Assembly: GCF_036226765.1 (NCBI RefSeq) | Contig: NZ_CP109017.1 | Location: forward strand, 2,061,501 to 2,125,500 | Reading direction: 5' to 3' | DNA length: 64,000 nucleotides | Source of the DNA: Streptomyces sp. NBC_00670 | GTDB taxonomy: Bacteria > Actinomycetota > Actinomycetes > Streptomycetales > Streptomycetaceae | Part shown: one piece after another, positions 22,349 through 30,903 of the stretch | How positions within the stretch are numbered: the stretch's first letter is position 1 | Layout: each line of letters begins with the position of its first letter | Notes under the pieces: model-generated | What the model was told of the DNA's origin: nothing | What the model saw: only the letters and a program-made list of their open reading frames with translations | The model's database searches: none | Position numbers and translations under genes: made by a program

Positions 22349-23863
22349 TCACATGTGGACGGCGGGGGCGTCGGCGGCGGTGGGCGTCGGGGTGCCGCGG
22401 CGGTAGAGGAGGATCGTGATGAGTGCGCCGGCCGCGAAGAAGGCGGCCGACCACCAGTACGCGGTGGAGTACGACTCCAGTGCCGCGTGGGCCTGGACGA
22501 TTTTGCTGGTGGCGTCCCTGCCGCTCAGGTAGGACGTGGCGGCGCCCGCCGCGAGGGTGTTGAGCAGCGCCGTGCCGATCGAGCCGCCGACCTGCTGCAT
22601 CGTGTTGACGGAGGCGGAGGCGACCCCGGCGTCCTCGGCGGCCACACCGCTGGTGGCCAGGCTCATGCCGGGCGCCATGACCAGGCCGATGCCGAGACCG
22701 GTGACCACTACGGCGGGCAGGACATCGGCGGCGTACGTGCTGTCCAGGCCGAGACGGGTCAGCCAGATCAGGCCGACGGCTCCCAGGGCCATGCCGAGCG
22801 GGACGACGGTCTTCGGCCCGATGCGCGGGATCAGGACGCTCGTGGACAGGGTGGCGGCCACCATCAGGGCACCGACCATCGGAAGGAAGGCCAGCCCGGT
22901 CTCGACCGGGGAGAGACCGAGGTAGAGCTGGAGGTAGTAGGTGAGGAAGAGGAACACACCGAACATTCCGGCGGCGGAGACGAGCATCGCCGCGAAGGAC
23001 GCGCCGCGGTTGCGGTCCAGCAGTACGCGCAGCGGCAGCAGCGGATGCGCGGCCCTCGTCTGCCACCAGGTGAAGGCAGCCAGCAGTACGGCACCGGCGG
23101 CGAGGAAGCCCCAGGAGCGCGGCGAGCCCCAGTCGTGCGACTCAGCCATGGAGAAGCCGTAGACGAGGGCGAAGAGGCCGGTGGTGACCAGGACCGTGCC
23201 GGGGATGTCGAGCTTGGCGCCGGGCTCACGGCCGGTGCGCCGGAGCAGCAGCCAGCCGCCGACGAGCGGGACGGCCGCCAGGGCGACGTTGACGTAGAGG
23301 GTCCAGCGCCAGTCGGCGTACTCGGTGAGGACGCCGCCCAGCAGCAGGCCGACGGCCGCGCCGGAACCGGCGATCGCGCCGAAGATCCCGAACGCCTTGG
23401 CGCGCTCCTTGGCGTCGGTGAACGTGGTGGTCAGCAGGGAGAGCGCGGCGGGCGCGAGCAGCGCGCCGAAGACGCCCTGAAGGGCGCGGCCCGTGACCAG
23501 GACCTCGAAGTTGGTGGCCGCGCCGGCCACGGCCGAGGCGGCCGCGAATCCCCCCACGCCCGTCAGGAAGGCGAGCTTGCGGCCGAAGAGGTCGGCGATC
23601 CGGCCGCCGAGCAGCAGCAGGCTGCCGAAGGCCAGGGAGTAGGCGGTGACTATCCAGGTCCGGTCGCCGTCGGAGAAGCCGAGGTCGGCCTGGGCGGACG
23701 GCAGGGCGATGTTCACGATCGTCGCGTCCAGCGTGACCATCAGCTGGGCGAGCCCGATCAGGGCGAGGACCCACCACCGGTGGCTTGCCCCGGCCTGTTC
23801 GGGCCGGGCGCCGGTCTTCTTGCTGAGCGACGCCGAGTCCGGCGACGCGGCTGTCTGGGGCAT
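22349..23863 (-). CDS. MFS drug-efflux transporter (DHA2/EmrB-QacA type)
   Basis: A 504-residue integral membrane protein with about 14 hydrophobic segments. The start is the ATG at 23863, eight bases after GGAG. Motif A is partly seen as GGRIADLFGRKLAFLTGVGGF, and LDATIVNIALPSAQADLGF is the motif D1 region typical of 14-helix drug:proton antiporters. MVTLDATIVNIALP is shared with antibiotic-resistance pumps of Streptomyces. No regulator gene is adjacent, but two palindromes in the upstream 200 bp look like operator sites. Confidence 0.9.
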   Translation of the reverse strand: MPQTAASPDSASLSKKTGARPEQAGASHRWWVLALIGLAQLMVTLDATIVNIALPSAQADLGFSDGDRTWIVTAYSLAFGSLLLLGGRIADLFGRKLAFLTGVGGFAAASAVAGAATNFEVLVTGRALQGVFGALLAPAALSLLTTTFTDAKERAKAFGIFGAIAGSGAAVGLLLGGVLTEYADWRWTLYVNVALAAVPLVGGWLLLRRTGREPGAKLDIPGTVLVTTGLFALVYGFSMAESHDWGSPRSWGFLAAGAVLLAAFTWWQTRAAHPLLPLRVLLDRNRGASFAAMLVSAAGMFGVFLFLTYYLQLYLGLSPVETGLAFLPMVGALMVAATLSTSVLIPRIGPKTVVPLGMALGAVGLIWLTRLGLDSTYAADVLPAVVVTGLGIGLVMAPGMSLATSGVAAEDAGVASASVNTMQQVGGSIGTALLNTLAAGAATSYLSGRDATSKIVQAHAALESYSTAYWWSAAFFAAGALITILLYRRGTPTPTAADAPAVHM

Positions 23864-23915
23864 GGGACTCACTCCGGTTCAAGGCTGCTCGGGACCGCTC
23901 CGCACGCTTCCAGGA

Positions 23916-23973
23916 ACGAAACGGTTTCGTACCGATAGGCTAGACGCCCCGCCATCGAAACGCAAACGTTTCG
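23916..23973. promoter_or_regulatory. two palindromic operator-like sites upstream of the MFS gene
   Basis: ACGAAAC-G-GTTTCGT (23916-23930) and CGAAACG-CAAA-CGTTTCG (23956-23973) share the half-site CGAAAC and have centres about 41-42 bp apart, near four helical turns. Sites like these are typical of TetR- or LacI-type repressors. No regulator is encoded next to them. Confidence 0.55.
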
Positions 23974-24014
23974 CTGAGGGCACCGAACCGGCCCGGACGT
24001 CCCGGCGGTCACGC

Positions 24015-24056
24015 ACCGGGGCCCGGCCACCGCCGAAGCGGTGACCGGGCCCCGGT
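24015..24056 (-). terminator. terminator of the malEFG-aglA operon
   Basis: Nineteen-base arms (24015-24033 and 24038-24056, one mismatch) with a CGAA tetraloop form a very stable hairpin 19 bases beyond the aglA stop. It is the expected end of the leftward maltose operon. Confidence 0.75.
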
Positions 24057-24074
24057 CTGCTGGTCACCGGACGG

Positions 24075-25790
24075 TCAGTCCGCCCACCACACCGTCGTGT
24101 CGGCCGGCACCTCGGCCGTCTCGCCCGCGACCCGCACCTCGCCGTTGGCGAGCAGGACGCGGCCGTACGCCGGGACCGTCACCGGCTCCCCCGTCGTGTT
24201 GGCCACGCACACGAAGTCGCCGCGGCGGAAGGACAGGACGCCCTCGGGGGACGTCAGCCACTCCACCGCGTCGCCCGCGCCCAGGTCCGGGTGGGCGCGG
24301 CGGGCGGCCAGGGCCGTGCGGTAGAGGGTGAGGGTGGAGTCGGGGGCGCCCGTCTGGGCCTCGACGCTCAGCTCGGCCCAGTCCGCCGGCTGCGGGAGCC
24401 AGCTGCCGCCGTCGCCGAAGCCGTACGAGGAGCCCGTGCGGGTCCACGGGATCGGCACCCGGCAGCCGTCGCGGAAGCCGTCCTGGCCGGCGCCGCGGAA
24501 GTACGCCGGGTCCTGGCGCACCTCGTCGGGCAGGTCGGTGACGTCCGGCAGGCCCAGCTCCTCACCCTGGTAGACGTATGCCGAGCCGGGCAGCGCCAGC
24601 ATGAGGAGAGTGGCGGCGCGGGCGCGGCGCAGGCCCAGTGCGCGGTCGCCGGGCAGGCGGATCTGCGTGCCGAGGCCCGCCGGGTTGGCGAACCGCGTGG
24701 TGTGCCGGGTGACGTCGTGGTTGGACAGCACCCAGGTGGCGGGAGCGCCGACGGGACGCATCGAGTCGAGCGTGCGGTCGATGACCTCACGCAGCTCGGC
24801 GGCGTCCCAATGGGTGCTCAGGTACTGGAAGTTGAACGCCTGGTGCAGCTCGTCGGGGCGCACGTAATTGGCCGTGCGCTCGATGGTGGGCGTCCACGCC
24901 TCGGCGACGAAGATGCGGTGGCCCGCGTACTCGTCGAGGATGGTGCGCCACTGCCGGTAGATGGCGTGCACGCCGTCCTGGTCGAAGAACGGCATGACAT
25001 CGTTGCCCAGCAGTTTTACCTGGTCGTGGGCGCCGAGGTCGGGCAGTCCGGCGGCCTTGACCAGGCCGTGGGCGACGTCGATGCGGAAGCCGTCGACGCC
25101 CATGTCCAGCCAGAAGCGGAGGACGGAGCGGAACTCGTCGCCGACGGCCGGGTGCTCCCAGTTGAAGTCGGGCTGCTCGGGCGCGAACAGGTGCAGGTAC
25201 CACTCGCCGGGCCGGCCGTCGGGTTCGGTGACCCGGGTCCAGGCGGGGCCGCCGAAGATGGACTCCCAGTCGTTGGGCGGGAGTTCGCCGTGCTTTCCCT
25301 TCCCGGGGCGGAAGTGGTAGCGGTCGCGCAGCGCGGAGCCGGGGCCCTCGGCGAGCGCCCGCTTGAACCATTCGTGCTGGTCGGAGGAGTGGTTGGGGAC
25401 GATGTCGACGATGATCCGCAGCCCCAGTTCATGGGCGTCGCGGATCAGCGCGTCGGCGTCGAGGAGGTTGCCGAACATGGGGTCGACGGCGCGGTAGTCG
25501 GCCACGTCGTAGCCGGCGTCGGCCTGCGGGGAGGCGTAGAACGGGCTGAGCCACACGGCGTCCACGCCGAGGTCCCGCAGATACGGCAGCCGGGTGCGGA
25601 TGCCCTCCAGGTCGCCCATGCCGTCGCCGTTGCTGTCGGCGAAGCTGCGCGGGTACACCTGGTAGATCACCGCGTCCCGCCACCAGTCGGGGCGGTCGGC
25701 GGGGACGGCGGTGACGGCTTCGGGGACGGTGGCCGGGGCGAGGGGGGCCGGCTGCGCGGCCGGGGCGGTTTCGGCGGAGTGCTGGGTCAT
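24075..25790 (-). CDS. aglA: alpha-glucosidase (GH13)
   Basis: A 571-residue cytoplasmic GH13 enzyme without a signal peptide. The barrel begins WWRDAVIYQVYPRSFADSNGDGMGDLEGI. Catalytic residues are D238 (DGFRIDVAHG), E297 (FVAEAW) and D359 (SNHDVTRH); DIVPNHSSDQH is conserved region I. The QPDFNWEHPAV segment is typical of oligo-1,6-glucosidase/alpha-glucosidase types. It lies after malG in the same direction, so it should hydrolyse imported maltose and maltodextrins to glucose. The symbol follows the Streptomyces coelicolor gene in the same position. A hairpin in the malG-aglA gap may lower its expression. Confidence 0.92.
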   Translation of the reverse strand: MTQHSAETAPAAQPAPLAPATVPEAVTAVPADRPDWWRDAVIYQVYPRSFADSNGDGMGDLEGIRTRLPYLRDLGVDAVWLSPFYASPQADAGYDVADYRAVDPMFGNLLDADALIRDAHELGLRIIVDIVPNHSSDQHEWFKRALAEGPGSALRDRYHFRPGKGKHGELPPNDWESIFGGPAWTRVTEPDGRPGEWYLHLFAPEQPDFNWEHPAVGDEFRSVLRFWLDMGVDGFRIDVAHGLVKAAGLPDLGAHDQVKLLGNDVMPFFDQDGVHAIYRQWRTILDEYAGHRIFVAEAWTPTIERTANYVRPDELHQAFNFQYLSTHWDAAELREVIDRTLDSMRPVGAPATWVLSNHDVTRHTTRFANPAGLGTQIRLPGDRALGLRRARAATLLMLALPGSAYVYQGEELGLPDVTDLPDEVRQDPAYFRGAGQDGFRDGCRVPIPWTRTGSSYGFGDGGSWLPQPADWAELSVEAQTGAPDSTLTLYRTALAARRAHPDLGAGDAVEWLTSPEGVLSFRRGDFVCVANTTGEPVTVPAYGRVLLANGEVRVAGETAEVPADTTVWWAD

Positions 25791-25845
25791 GGCGTCCTTG
25801 GGGCGTCGTGGAGTTCTAAGTGCGGGGCGGGCGGGGCGCGGGCAA

Positions 25846-25876
25846 GGGTGCCCGGCGGTGGATGGGCCGGGCACCC
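25846..25876 (-). terminator. intra-operon hairpin between malG and aglA
   Basis: GGGTGCCCGGC (25846-25856) and GCCGGGCACCC (25866-25876) form a perfect 11-bp stem in the 107-bp gap. It may act as a partial terminator or as an RNA-stability element inside the operon. Confidence 0.6.
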
Positions 25877-25897
25877 CTCGTCGGCGCGAGGAGGGCG

Positions 25898-26809
25898 TCA
25901 GCCCTTCGTGCCGCCCGCCGTGAGCCCGGTGACCAGGTTCTTCTGGACCAGGTAGAAGAAGACCGAGACGGGTATCGCGATCAGCACCGCGGTGGCGGCC
26001 ATCAGGTTGCGCTGGGCGTCGTGCTCGCTGACGAAGCTCTGCAGGCCGACGGCGAAGGTGTACTTGTCGTCGCTCAGCATGAACGTGGAGGCGAAGGCGA
26101 CCTCGCCGAACGCGGTGAGGAAGGAGTAGAACGCGGCGACGGCGAGCCCGGGCCGGGCCAGCGGCAGGATCAGCCGCAGGAACGTGCCGAACGGGGTGAG
26201 CCCGTCGACGCGGCCGGCCTCGTCGATCTCGAAGGGGATGGTGTCGAAGTACCCCTTGAGCAGCCAGGCGCAGTACGGCACGGTCGTCGTGCTGTTGATC
26301 AGGATGAGCCCGAGGTAGGTGTCGATGAGTCCCAGGTCCGACATGATCTGGTACATCGGCACGATGAGGACGGCGATCGGGAACATCTGGGTGAGCAGCA
26401 GCAGCCACATGAACTTCTTGTAGCCGGGGAAGCGCATGCGGGAGACCGCGTAACCGGTGGTGGCGGCGATGACCACTCCGATGACGGTGGTGCCGGCCAC
26501 GACGACGAGGGTGCTCTTGAGCCAGTCGAAGAAGCTCGTGTGCTCCAGGACGAACGTGTAGTTGTCCAGCGTCATCGTGTGCCAGATGCGGCCGGGGTGC
26601 AGATAGTCGTCCTTGCCGGGGCCGAGCGAGAGGAAGAGCAGCCAGGCGACCGGGAAGAACGCGATCAGGCTTGCGGTGATCAGCACGCCGTGGGAGGCGA
26701 GGGTGGCGAGCGGTCCGCGTTCGCCGCGCCGGCGCACCCGGCGCCGGGTGGTGTCGGCGGCGGGCCGGCCGGTGACCGGGGCGGAGGTCTCTGCGGTGGT
26801 CGTACTCAT
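25898..26809 (-). CDS. malG: maltose/maltodextrin ABC transporter permease MalG
   Basis: A 303-residue permease with six predicted membrane segments after a basic N-terminus. The EAA loop that contacts the ATPase reads EAGRVDGLTPFGTFLRLILPLARPGLAV, close to the consensus. It ends VTGLTAGGTKG, the usual C-terminus of MalG homologues. The gene starts 13 bases after malF ends, in a malE-malF-malG-aglA order. No ATPase gene is present; in Streptomyces the shared ATPase MsiK energises such transporters. Confidence 0.95.
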   Translation of the reverse strand: MSTTTAETSAPVTGRPAADTTRRRVRRRGERGPLATLASHGVLITASLIAFFPVAWLLFLSLGPGKDDYLHPGRIWHTMTLDNYTFVLEHTSFFDWLKSTLVVVAGTTVIGVVIAATTGYAVSRMRFPGYKKFMWLLLLTQMFPIAVLIVPMYQIMSDLGLIDTYLGLILINSTTTVPYCAWLLKGYFDTIPFEIDEAGRVDGLTPFGTFLRLILPLARPGLAVAAFYSFLTAFGEVAFASTFMLSDDKYTFAVGLQSFVSEHDAQRNLMAATAVLIAIPVSVFFYLVQKNLVTGLTAGGTKG

Positions 26810-26822
26810 GGGAGCTCCTGCC

Positions 26823-27827
26823 TCAGATCGCGAGCTGCTGGTCGTTGCGGTTCAGCCAGCGGCGGTAGAAGGAGGTGAAGACGACGAGGATGGCCAGCAG
26901 CAGGATGCCGTAGGAGGCGGACTGCGCGAAGTCACGCGGCTGCTGCCCGAAGCCCAATTGGTAGGCCCAGGTGACGAGGATCTGCGCGTCCGGCGCGGTG
27001 TTGCCGAACAGCAGGAAGATGATCGCGAACTGGTTGAACGTCCAGATGATGCCGAGCAGGACGACGGTGGAGCTGACCGACCTGAGCCCCGGCAGGGTGA
27101 CGTAGCGGAACCGCTGCCAGGCGCTGGCGCCGTCCATCTCGGCGGCCTCGTACAGGGTGGTGTCGATGGACTGCAGTCCGCCGAGCAGCGAGAGCATCAT
27201 GAACGGCACGCCGCACCAGGTGTTGACCATGATGGCGGCGAACCGCTGCCAGAAGGTGTCCTCCAGCCACAGCGGGCTCGGCAGGTGCAGGGCGTCCAGG
27301 GCGGCGTTGATGATGCCGCCGTCGGCGAGCATGAACCGCCAGCCGAACACGGTGACGAACGTGGGCACGGCCCAGGGCAGCACGAGGACGAGCCGGTAGA
27401 AGGTGCGGCCGCGCAGCTTCTGGTTGAGCAGCAGCGCGAGGCCGAGACCGATGCCGTAGTGCAGGGCGACGCAGAGGGCCGTCCAGAGCACCGTCCACAG
27501 GAAGTGCGACCAGAAGCGGTCGTACGCCGTCGGGCCGAACAGGATGTCCTGGTAGTTGTCGAGGCCGATGAACTTGTAGGTGGCGTCGATGTGGTTGACG
27601 CCGATCGTGCGCGCGGTGTTGAGGCTGTTGGCGTCGGTGAGGGTGAGGTAGAGGCCGTACACCAGCGGGTACAGCACGAGCACGCCGAGGACGACCGCCA
27701 CGGGGGCGATCATCGCGTAGGCGTACCAGTGCTTCTGGTACGCCCGCCGCAGGCGCCCGGTGCGGCCGGGCCGCGGCGCGCGGTCACCGTGGCGCTTGCC
27801 GGTCGCGCGGTCGATGGCGACTGTCAT
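26823..27827 (-). CDS. malF: maltose/maltodextrin ABC transporter permease MalF
   Basis: A 334-residue permease with about six membrane segments (the first is YAYAMIAPVAVVLGVLVLYPLVYGLYLTL). The EAA loop is EAAEMDGASAWQRFRYVTLPGL, a near-perfect match. It is shorter than E. coli MalF, which has a large periplasmic insert, as is usual for Gram-positive homologues. A stem-loop separates it from malE, and malG follows at once. Confidence 0.95.
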   Translation of the reverse strand: MTVAIDRATGKRHGDRAPRPGRTGRLRRAYQKHWYAYAMIAPVAVVLGVLVLYPLVYGLYLTLTDANSLNTARTIGVNHIDATYKFIGLDNYQDILFGPTAYDRFWSHFLWTVLWTALCVALHYGIGLGLALLLNQKLRGRTFYRLVLVLPWAVPTFVTVFGWRFMLADGGIINAALDALHLPSPLWLEDTFWQRFAAIMVNTWCGVPFMMLSLLGGLQSIDTTLYEAAEMDGASAWQRFRYVTLPGLRSVSSTVVLLGIIWTFNQFAIIFLLFGNTAPDAQILVTWAYQLGFGQQPRDFAQSASYGILLLAILVVFTSFYRRWLNRNDQQLAI

Positions 27828-27891
27828 GGTTCGACACCTTCTGGAAAGTTCTGCGGTACGACGGAATGTGCGGCCGAAGCGGAGGTGGTGC

Positions 27892-27931
27892 GGCCGCCGG
27901 GCCCCTCCCCCGGTGCGGGGGCCCGGCGGCC
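27892..27931 (-). terminator. stem-loop between malE and malF
   Basis: A perfect 14-bp GC stem (27892-27905 and 27918-27931) lies nine bases after the malE stop. A hairpin here would favour more malE than malF-malG message, as expected when binding protein must exceed permease. Confidence 0.7.
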
Positions 27932-27939
27932 GGCGGGGC

Positions 27940-29214
27940 TCACTTGCTGAAGTCGGGGACCAGCTTGGTGAAGGCGAGTTCCGCGTTGCTCAGCCCCTTG
28001 TCCAGGGACTCCTTGCCGCCGGCGATCTTGGGCAGTTCGGTGTCGAGCGGGGTCCACAGGGAGCTGTACTCCGGCAGCGCCGGGCGCGGCTGGGCGGCGG
28101 GCAGCACCTTCTGGTAGCCGGCGATGCCGGGGTCGGCCTTGACCTTGTCGGTGTAGGCGTCGTCGCGGGTGGGCAGCGTGGAGTTCTTCAGGGCGATGGT
28201 CTCCTGGGACTTCGCCGAGGTCATGAAGTTGACGAACTTCAGCGCGGCCGCCTGGCGCGCCTTGTCGGAGCCGGCGTAGACGGAGAGGTTGTGGCCGCCG
28301 GTCGGGGCGCCCGCCTTGCCGGTGGAGCCGGCCGGGACGGTGGCGATGCCCAGGTTGCTCTTGTCCTTGAAGGCGCTGCCCTTGTAGAAGTTGGTGATCT
28401 CCCAGGGGCCCTGGATGATCGCGGCGACCTTGCCGCTGACGAACGCGTCCTGGATGTGGGCGTAGGCGTCGGCGGTGGTGTCGGCCTTGTGCAGGCCCTT
28501 GCCGGAGAAGAGGCTCAGCCAGGTGCCGTACGCCTTCTTGGCGGCGGGCGAGTCGACGGTGATCTTCTTGGCGGCGGCGTCGACGGTGTCGGTGCCCTCG
28601 CCGTAGAGGAACGGCTGGCCGTAGTAGCCGGCGGTGGAGCCCCAGTAGCCGTCGACGCCCGCCTTGTCCTTGATCTTCGCGGCGTCGGCCTTCAGCTCGT
28701 CCCAGGTGGTGGGGGCCTCGGTGATGCCGGCCTTCTTGAACAGGGCCTTGTTGTAGACGAGCGCGAGGGTGTCGGTGACCAGCGGGACGCCGTACGTCTT
28801 GCCCTGGTACTGGGCCTGCTTGATCAGGCTGGCCTGGAACTTGGACTGGTCGGCGAGGGCCTCGGTGCCGTCCAGCGGCAGGAAGTAGCTCTTCTTGGCG
28901 AAGGCGGGGGTCCAGCCGACCTCGGAGCGCAGCACGTCGGGGGCGCCCTTGGAGCCGGCGGCGGTGTCGAACTTGTTCTGCGCCTGGTCGAAGGGGACGT
29001 TGACGTACTTGACCGTGATGTCCTTGTGGGCGGCCTCGAACTCCTTGACGAGGGCCTTGTACGTCGGTGCCTCGTTGGTGGCGTTGGAGGTGTCCCACCA
29101 GGTGATCGTGACCGGGCCGTCGGCCTTGCCGCTGTCGCTGTCGCTTCCGCCGCAGGCCGTCGCCGCGAGGGCGAGGGACGCCACCAGCGCGGTGGCCGCT
29201 ATGCCACGCCGCAT
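27940..29214 (-). CDS. malE: maltose-binding lipoprotein MalE
   Basis: A 424-residue solute-binding protein of the extracellular family 1. The ATG at 29214 is five bases after AAGGAG; the signal MRRGIAATALVASLALAATAC ends in the lipidated Cys, followed by a Ser/Asp-rich linker. PVTITWWDTSNATNEAPTYKALVKEFEAAHKDITVKYVNVPFDQAQNKF is the standard N-lobe start, and KVAAIIQGPWEITNF and LGIATVP are further family landmarks. It captures maltose and maltodextrins outside the membrane for MalFG. Expression should respond to MalR through the box at 29358-29378. Confidence 0.95.
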   Translation of the reverse strand: MRRGIAATALVASLALAATACGGSDSDSGKADGPVTITWWDTSNATNEAPTYKALVKEFEAAHKDITVKYVNVPFDQAQNKFDTAAGSKGAPDVLRSEVGWTPAFAKKSYFLPLDGTEALADQSKFQASLIKQAQYQGKTYGVPLVTDTLALVYNKALFKKAGITEAPTTWDELKADAAKIKDKAGVDGYWGSTAGYYGQPFLYGEGTDTVDAAAKKITVDSPAAKKAYGTWLSLFSGKGLHKADTTADAYAHIQDAFVSGKVAAIIQGPWEITNFYKGSAFKDKSNLGIATVPAGSTGKAGAPTGGHNLSVYAGSDKARQAAALKFVNFMTSAKSQETIALKNSTLPTRDDAYTDKVKADPGIAGYQKVLPAAQPRPALPEYSSLWTPLDTELPKIAGGKESLDKGLSNAELAFTKLVPDFSK

Positions 29215-29357
29215 GAGTTCTCCTTGAGGGGTGAGTGCCCTTGAGGGCCAGGGAGGACGGTCCCGCCCGCCGTCCCTGCCGCCGACCTCGCGGCCGGCAC
29301 CTCGGCAAGGCCGCCGGGCGACGTGAACGTAACAGCGATGTAAGCGGCGCGAAAGAC

Positions 29358-29378
29358 CTTGCAGCAAAAAAGTGCAAG
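29358..29378. promoter_or_regulatory. MalR operator in front of malE
   Basis: CTTGCA (29358-29363) and TGCAAG (29373-29378) form an inverted repeat around a run of A, and the site contains TTGCAGCAA as in the amylase region. It lies in the 513-bp malE-malR intergenic region, about 145 bases before malE. The A-rich tract is unusual in this genome. Apart from this box and the one at 29466 I see only GC-rich spacer in the gap. Confidence 0.75.
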
Positions 29379-29465
29379 AACTGGTGACAGTTACGGGTCC
29401 GTGATGTGCGGGCGGTTGCCTTGCGGTAGGGGGTTACCGGGGGTGCGGCAGGCCGGGGCGGGTTG

Positions 29466-29488
29466 TGCAAGTCTCTGCAAGCTCTTGC
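29466..29488. promoter_or_regulatory. MalR-like box in front of malR
   Basis: TGCAAG occurs at 29466-29471 and again ten bases on at 29476-29481, followed by an inverted CTTGC at 29484-29488. The spacing of one helical turn suggests cooperative binding, and the position fits autoregulation of malR or a second site for malE. Confidence 0.65.
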
Positions 29489-29727
29489 CGCGAGGGGGTC
29501 CGACGGGGGATCATCCGTTGCAGGCGGCGGCGGAAGGCCGCTGAAAGCGGGTCACCACCCGGACCCGACCCACCTACGCGGACACATACGCGTCACCTGC
29601 GCGCAGACGTACGCGGAACTCACGAGGGAGCGCGATGACGCAGCAGCCCGCCGCGGGCCGGTCGCCCGCCCGCACCCGGCGTGCGCCCGGTGCGCGAGGG
29701 GCGAGGGGGCCGGTACAGTCGCATCCC

Positions 29728-30762
29728 GTGACCACACGGCTTTCCGACATCGCAGCGCAGGCGGGGGTCAGCGAGGCGACCGTCAGCCGGGTCCTGAACG
29801 GCAAGCCGGGCGTCGCCGCGACGACCCGTCAGTCCGTCCTCGCCGCCCTCGACGTGCTCGGCTACGAGCGCCCCGTCCGGCTGCGGCAGCGCAGCGAGGG
29901 CCTGGTGGGGCTGATCACCCCGGAGCTGGAGAACCCCATCTTCCCGGCGCTCGCCCAGGTCATCGGCCAGGCGCTGACCCGGCAGGGCTACACCCCGGTG
30001 CTCGCCACGCAGACCCCCGGCGGCTCCACGGAGGACGAGCTCACCGAGATGCTGGTGGACCGCGGGGTCTCCGGCATCATCTACGTCTCCGGGCTGCACG
30101 CCGACACCACCGCCGACATGCAGCGCTACGAGCGGCTGCGGGCGCAGGGCGTGCCGTTCGTCCTGGTGGACGGCTTCTCGCCGAAGGTGCAGGCGCCGTT
30201 CATCTCCCCGGACGACCGGGCGGCCATGGCCCTGGCCGTGACCCACCTCGTCTCCCTCGGCCACACCCGGATCGGGCTGGCCCTCGGGCCGAAGCGGTTC
30301 GTGCCGGTGCAGCGCAAGATCGAGGGGTTCGTGCGGACGGTGCAGGACCTGCTCGGGCTGGCTCCGGACGTGATCGAGGAGGAGCTGGTCCAGCACTCCC
30401 TCTACACGCTGGAGGGCGGCCAGGCGGCGACCACCGCGCTGATCGACCGGAACTGTACGGCGGTGGTGTGCGCGAGCGACATGATGGCGCTCGGTGCGAT
30501 ACGGGCGGCCCGGCAGCGGGGGCTGCGGGTGCCGACGGACGTCTCGGTGGTCGGCTTCGACGACTCCCCGCTCATCGCGTTCACCGACCCGCCCCTCACG
30601 ACGGTCCGCAAGCCGGTCCCGGCGATGGGCCAGGCGGCCGTCCGCACGCTGCTCGAGGAGATCGGCGGAACGCCGGCGCCCCACAGCGAGTTCGTCTTCA
30701 TGCCGGAACTGGTGGTGCGGGGTTCGACGGCGTCGGCGGTGAAGACTCCGCCGCGCGCCTAG
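29728..30762 (+). CDS. malR: maltose-operon repressor MalR (LacI family)
   Basis: A 344-residue LacI-type repressor: HTH TTRLSDIAAQAGVSEATVSRVLNGKPGVAATTRQSVLAALDVLGY, hinge helix, then a periplasmic-binding-like sensor domain (GLVGLITPELENPIFPALAQVIGQAL; CASDMMALGAIRAARQRGLRVPTDVSVVGFDD). I start it at the GTG at 29728, which matches the length of MalR/Reg1 of other Streptomyces as I recall it and puts the HTH at the N-terminus. An in-frame ATG at 29635 with a good GAGGGAG site would add 31 disordered Arg/Ala-rich residues and cannot be excluded. It is divergent from malEFG-aglA. Confidence 0.9.
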   Translation: MTTRLSDIAAQAGVSEATVSRVLNGKPGVAATTRQSVLAALDVLGYERPVRLRQRSEGLVGLITPELENPIFPALAQVIGQALTRQGYTPVLATQTPGGSTEDELTEMLVDRGVSGIIYVSGLHADTTADMQRYERLRAQGVPFVLVDGFSPKVQAPFISPDDRAAMALAVTHLVSLGHTRIGLALGPKRFVPVQRKIEGFVRTVQDLLGLAPDVIEEELVQHSLYTLEGGQAATTALIDRNCTAVVCASDMMALGAIRAARQRGLRVPTDVSVVGFDDSPLIAFTDPPLTTVRKPVPAMGQAAVRTLLEEIGGTPAPHSEFVFMPELVVRGSTASAVKTPPRA

Positions 30763-30831
30763 GGCGCGGGGCTGTGCCGACATGCGGCTCCGCCGCGTGG
30801 GCGCGAAACGGGGCGGAGCCCGTGCGGGGTC

Positions 30832-30883
30832 CAAGGGGCGGAGCCCCTTGAAGGGACGGGAAGGGCAGGGGCGGCGGGGGCGA
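30832..30883 (-). repeat. 3'-end repeat element, copy B
   Basis: On the minus strand the 30-bp core (30883 down to 30854) starts 21 bases after the glnE stop and is followed by the hairpin CAAGGGGC-TCC-GCCCCTTG (30850-30832). It fills the gap between convergent glnE and malR and is the likely terminator of glnE. Confidence 0.8.
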
Positions 30884-30903
30884 GGAAAAGGCGCCGCACA
30901 CCC

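Noticed and set aside
29635..29727. Upstream ATG as the start of malR
   Set aside because: It has a good ribosome site but adds 31 Arg/Ala/Pro-rich residues before the HTH that MalR homologues lack. Kept as an alternative, not the main call.
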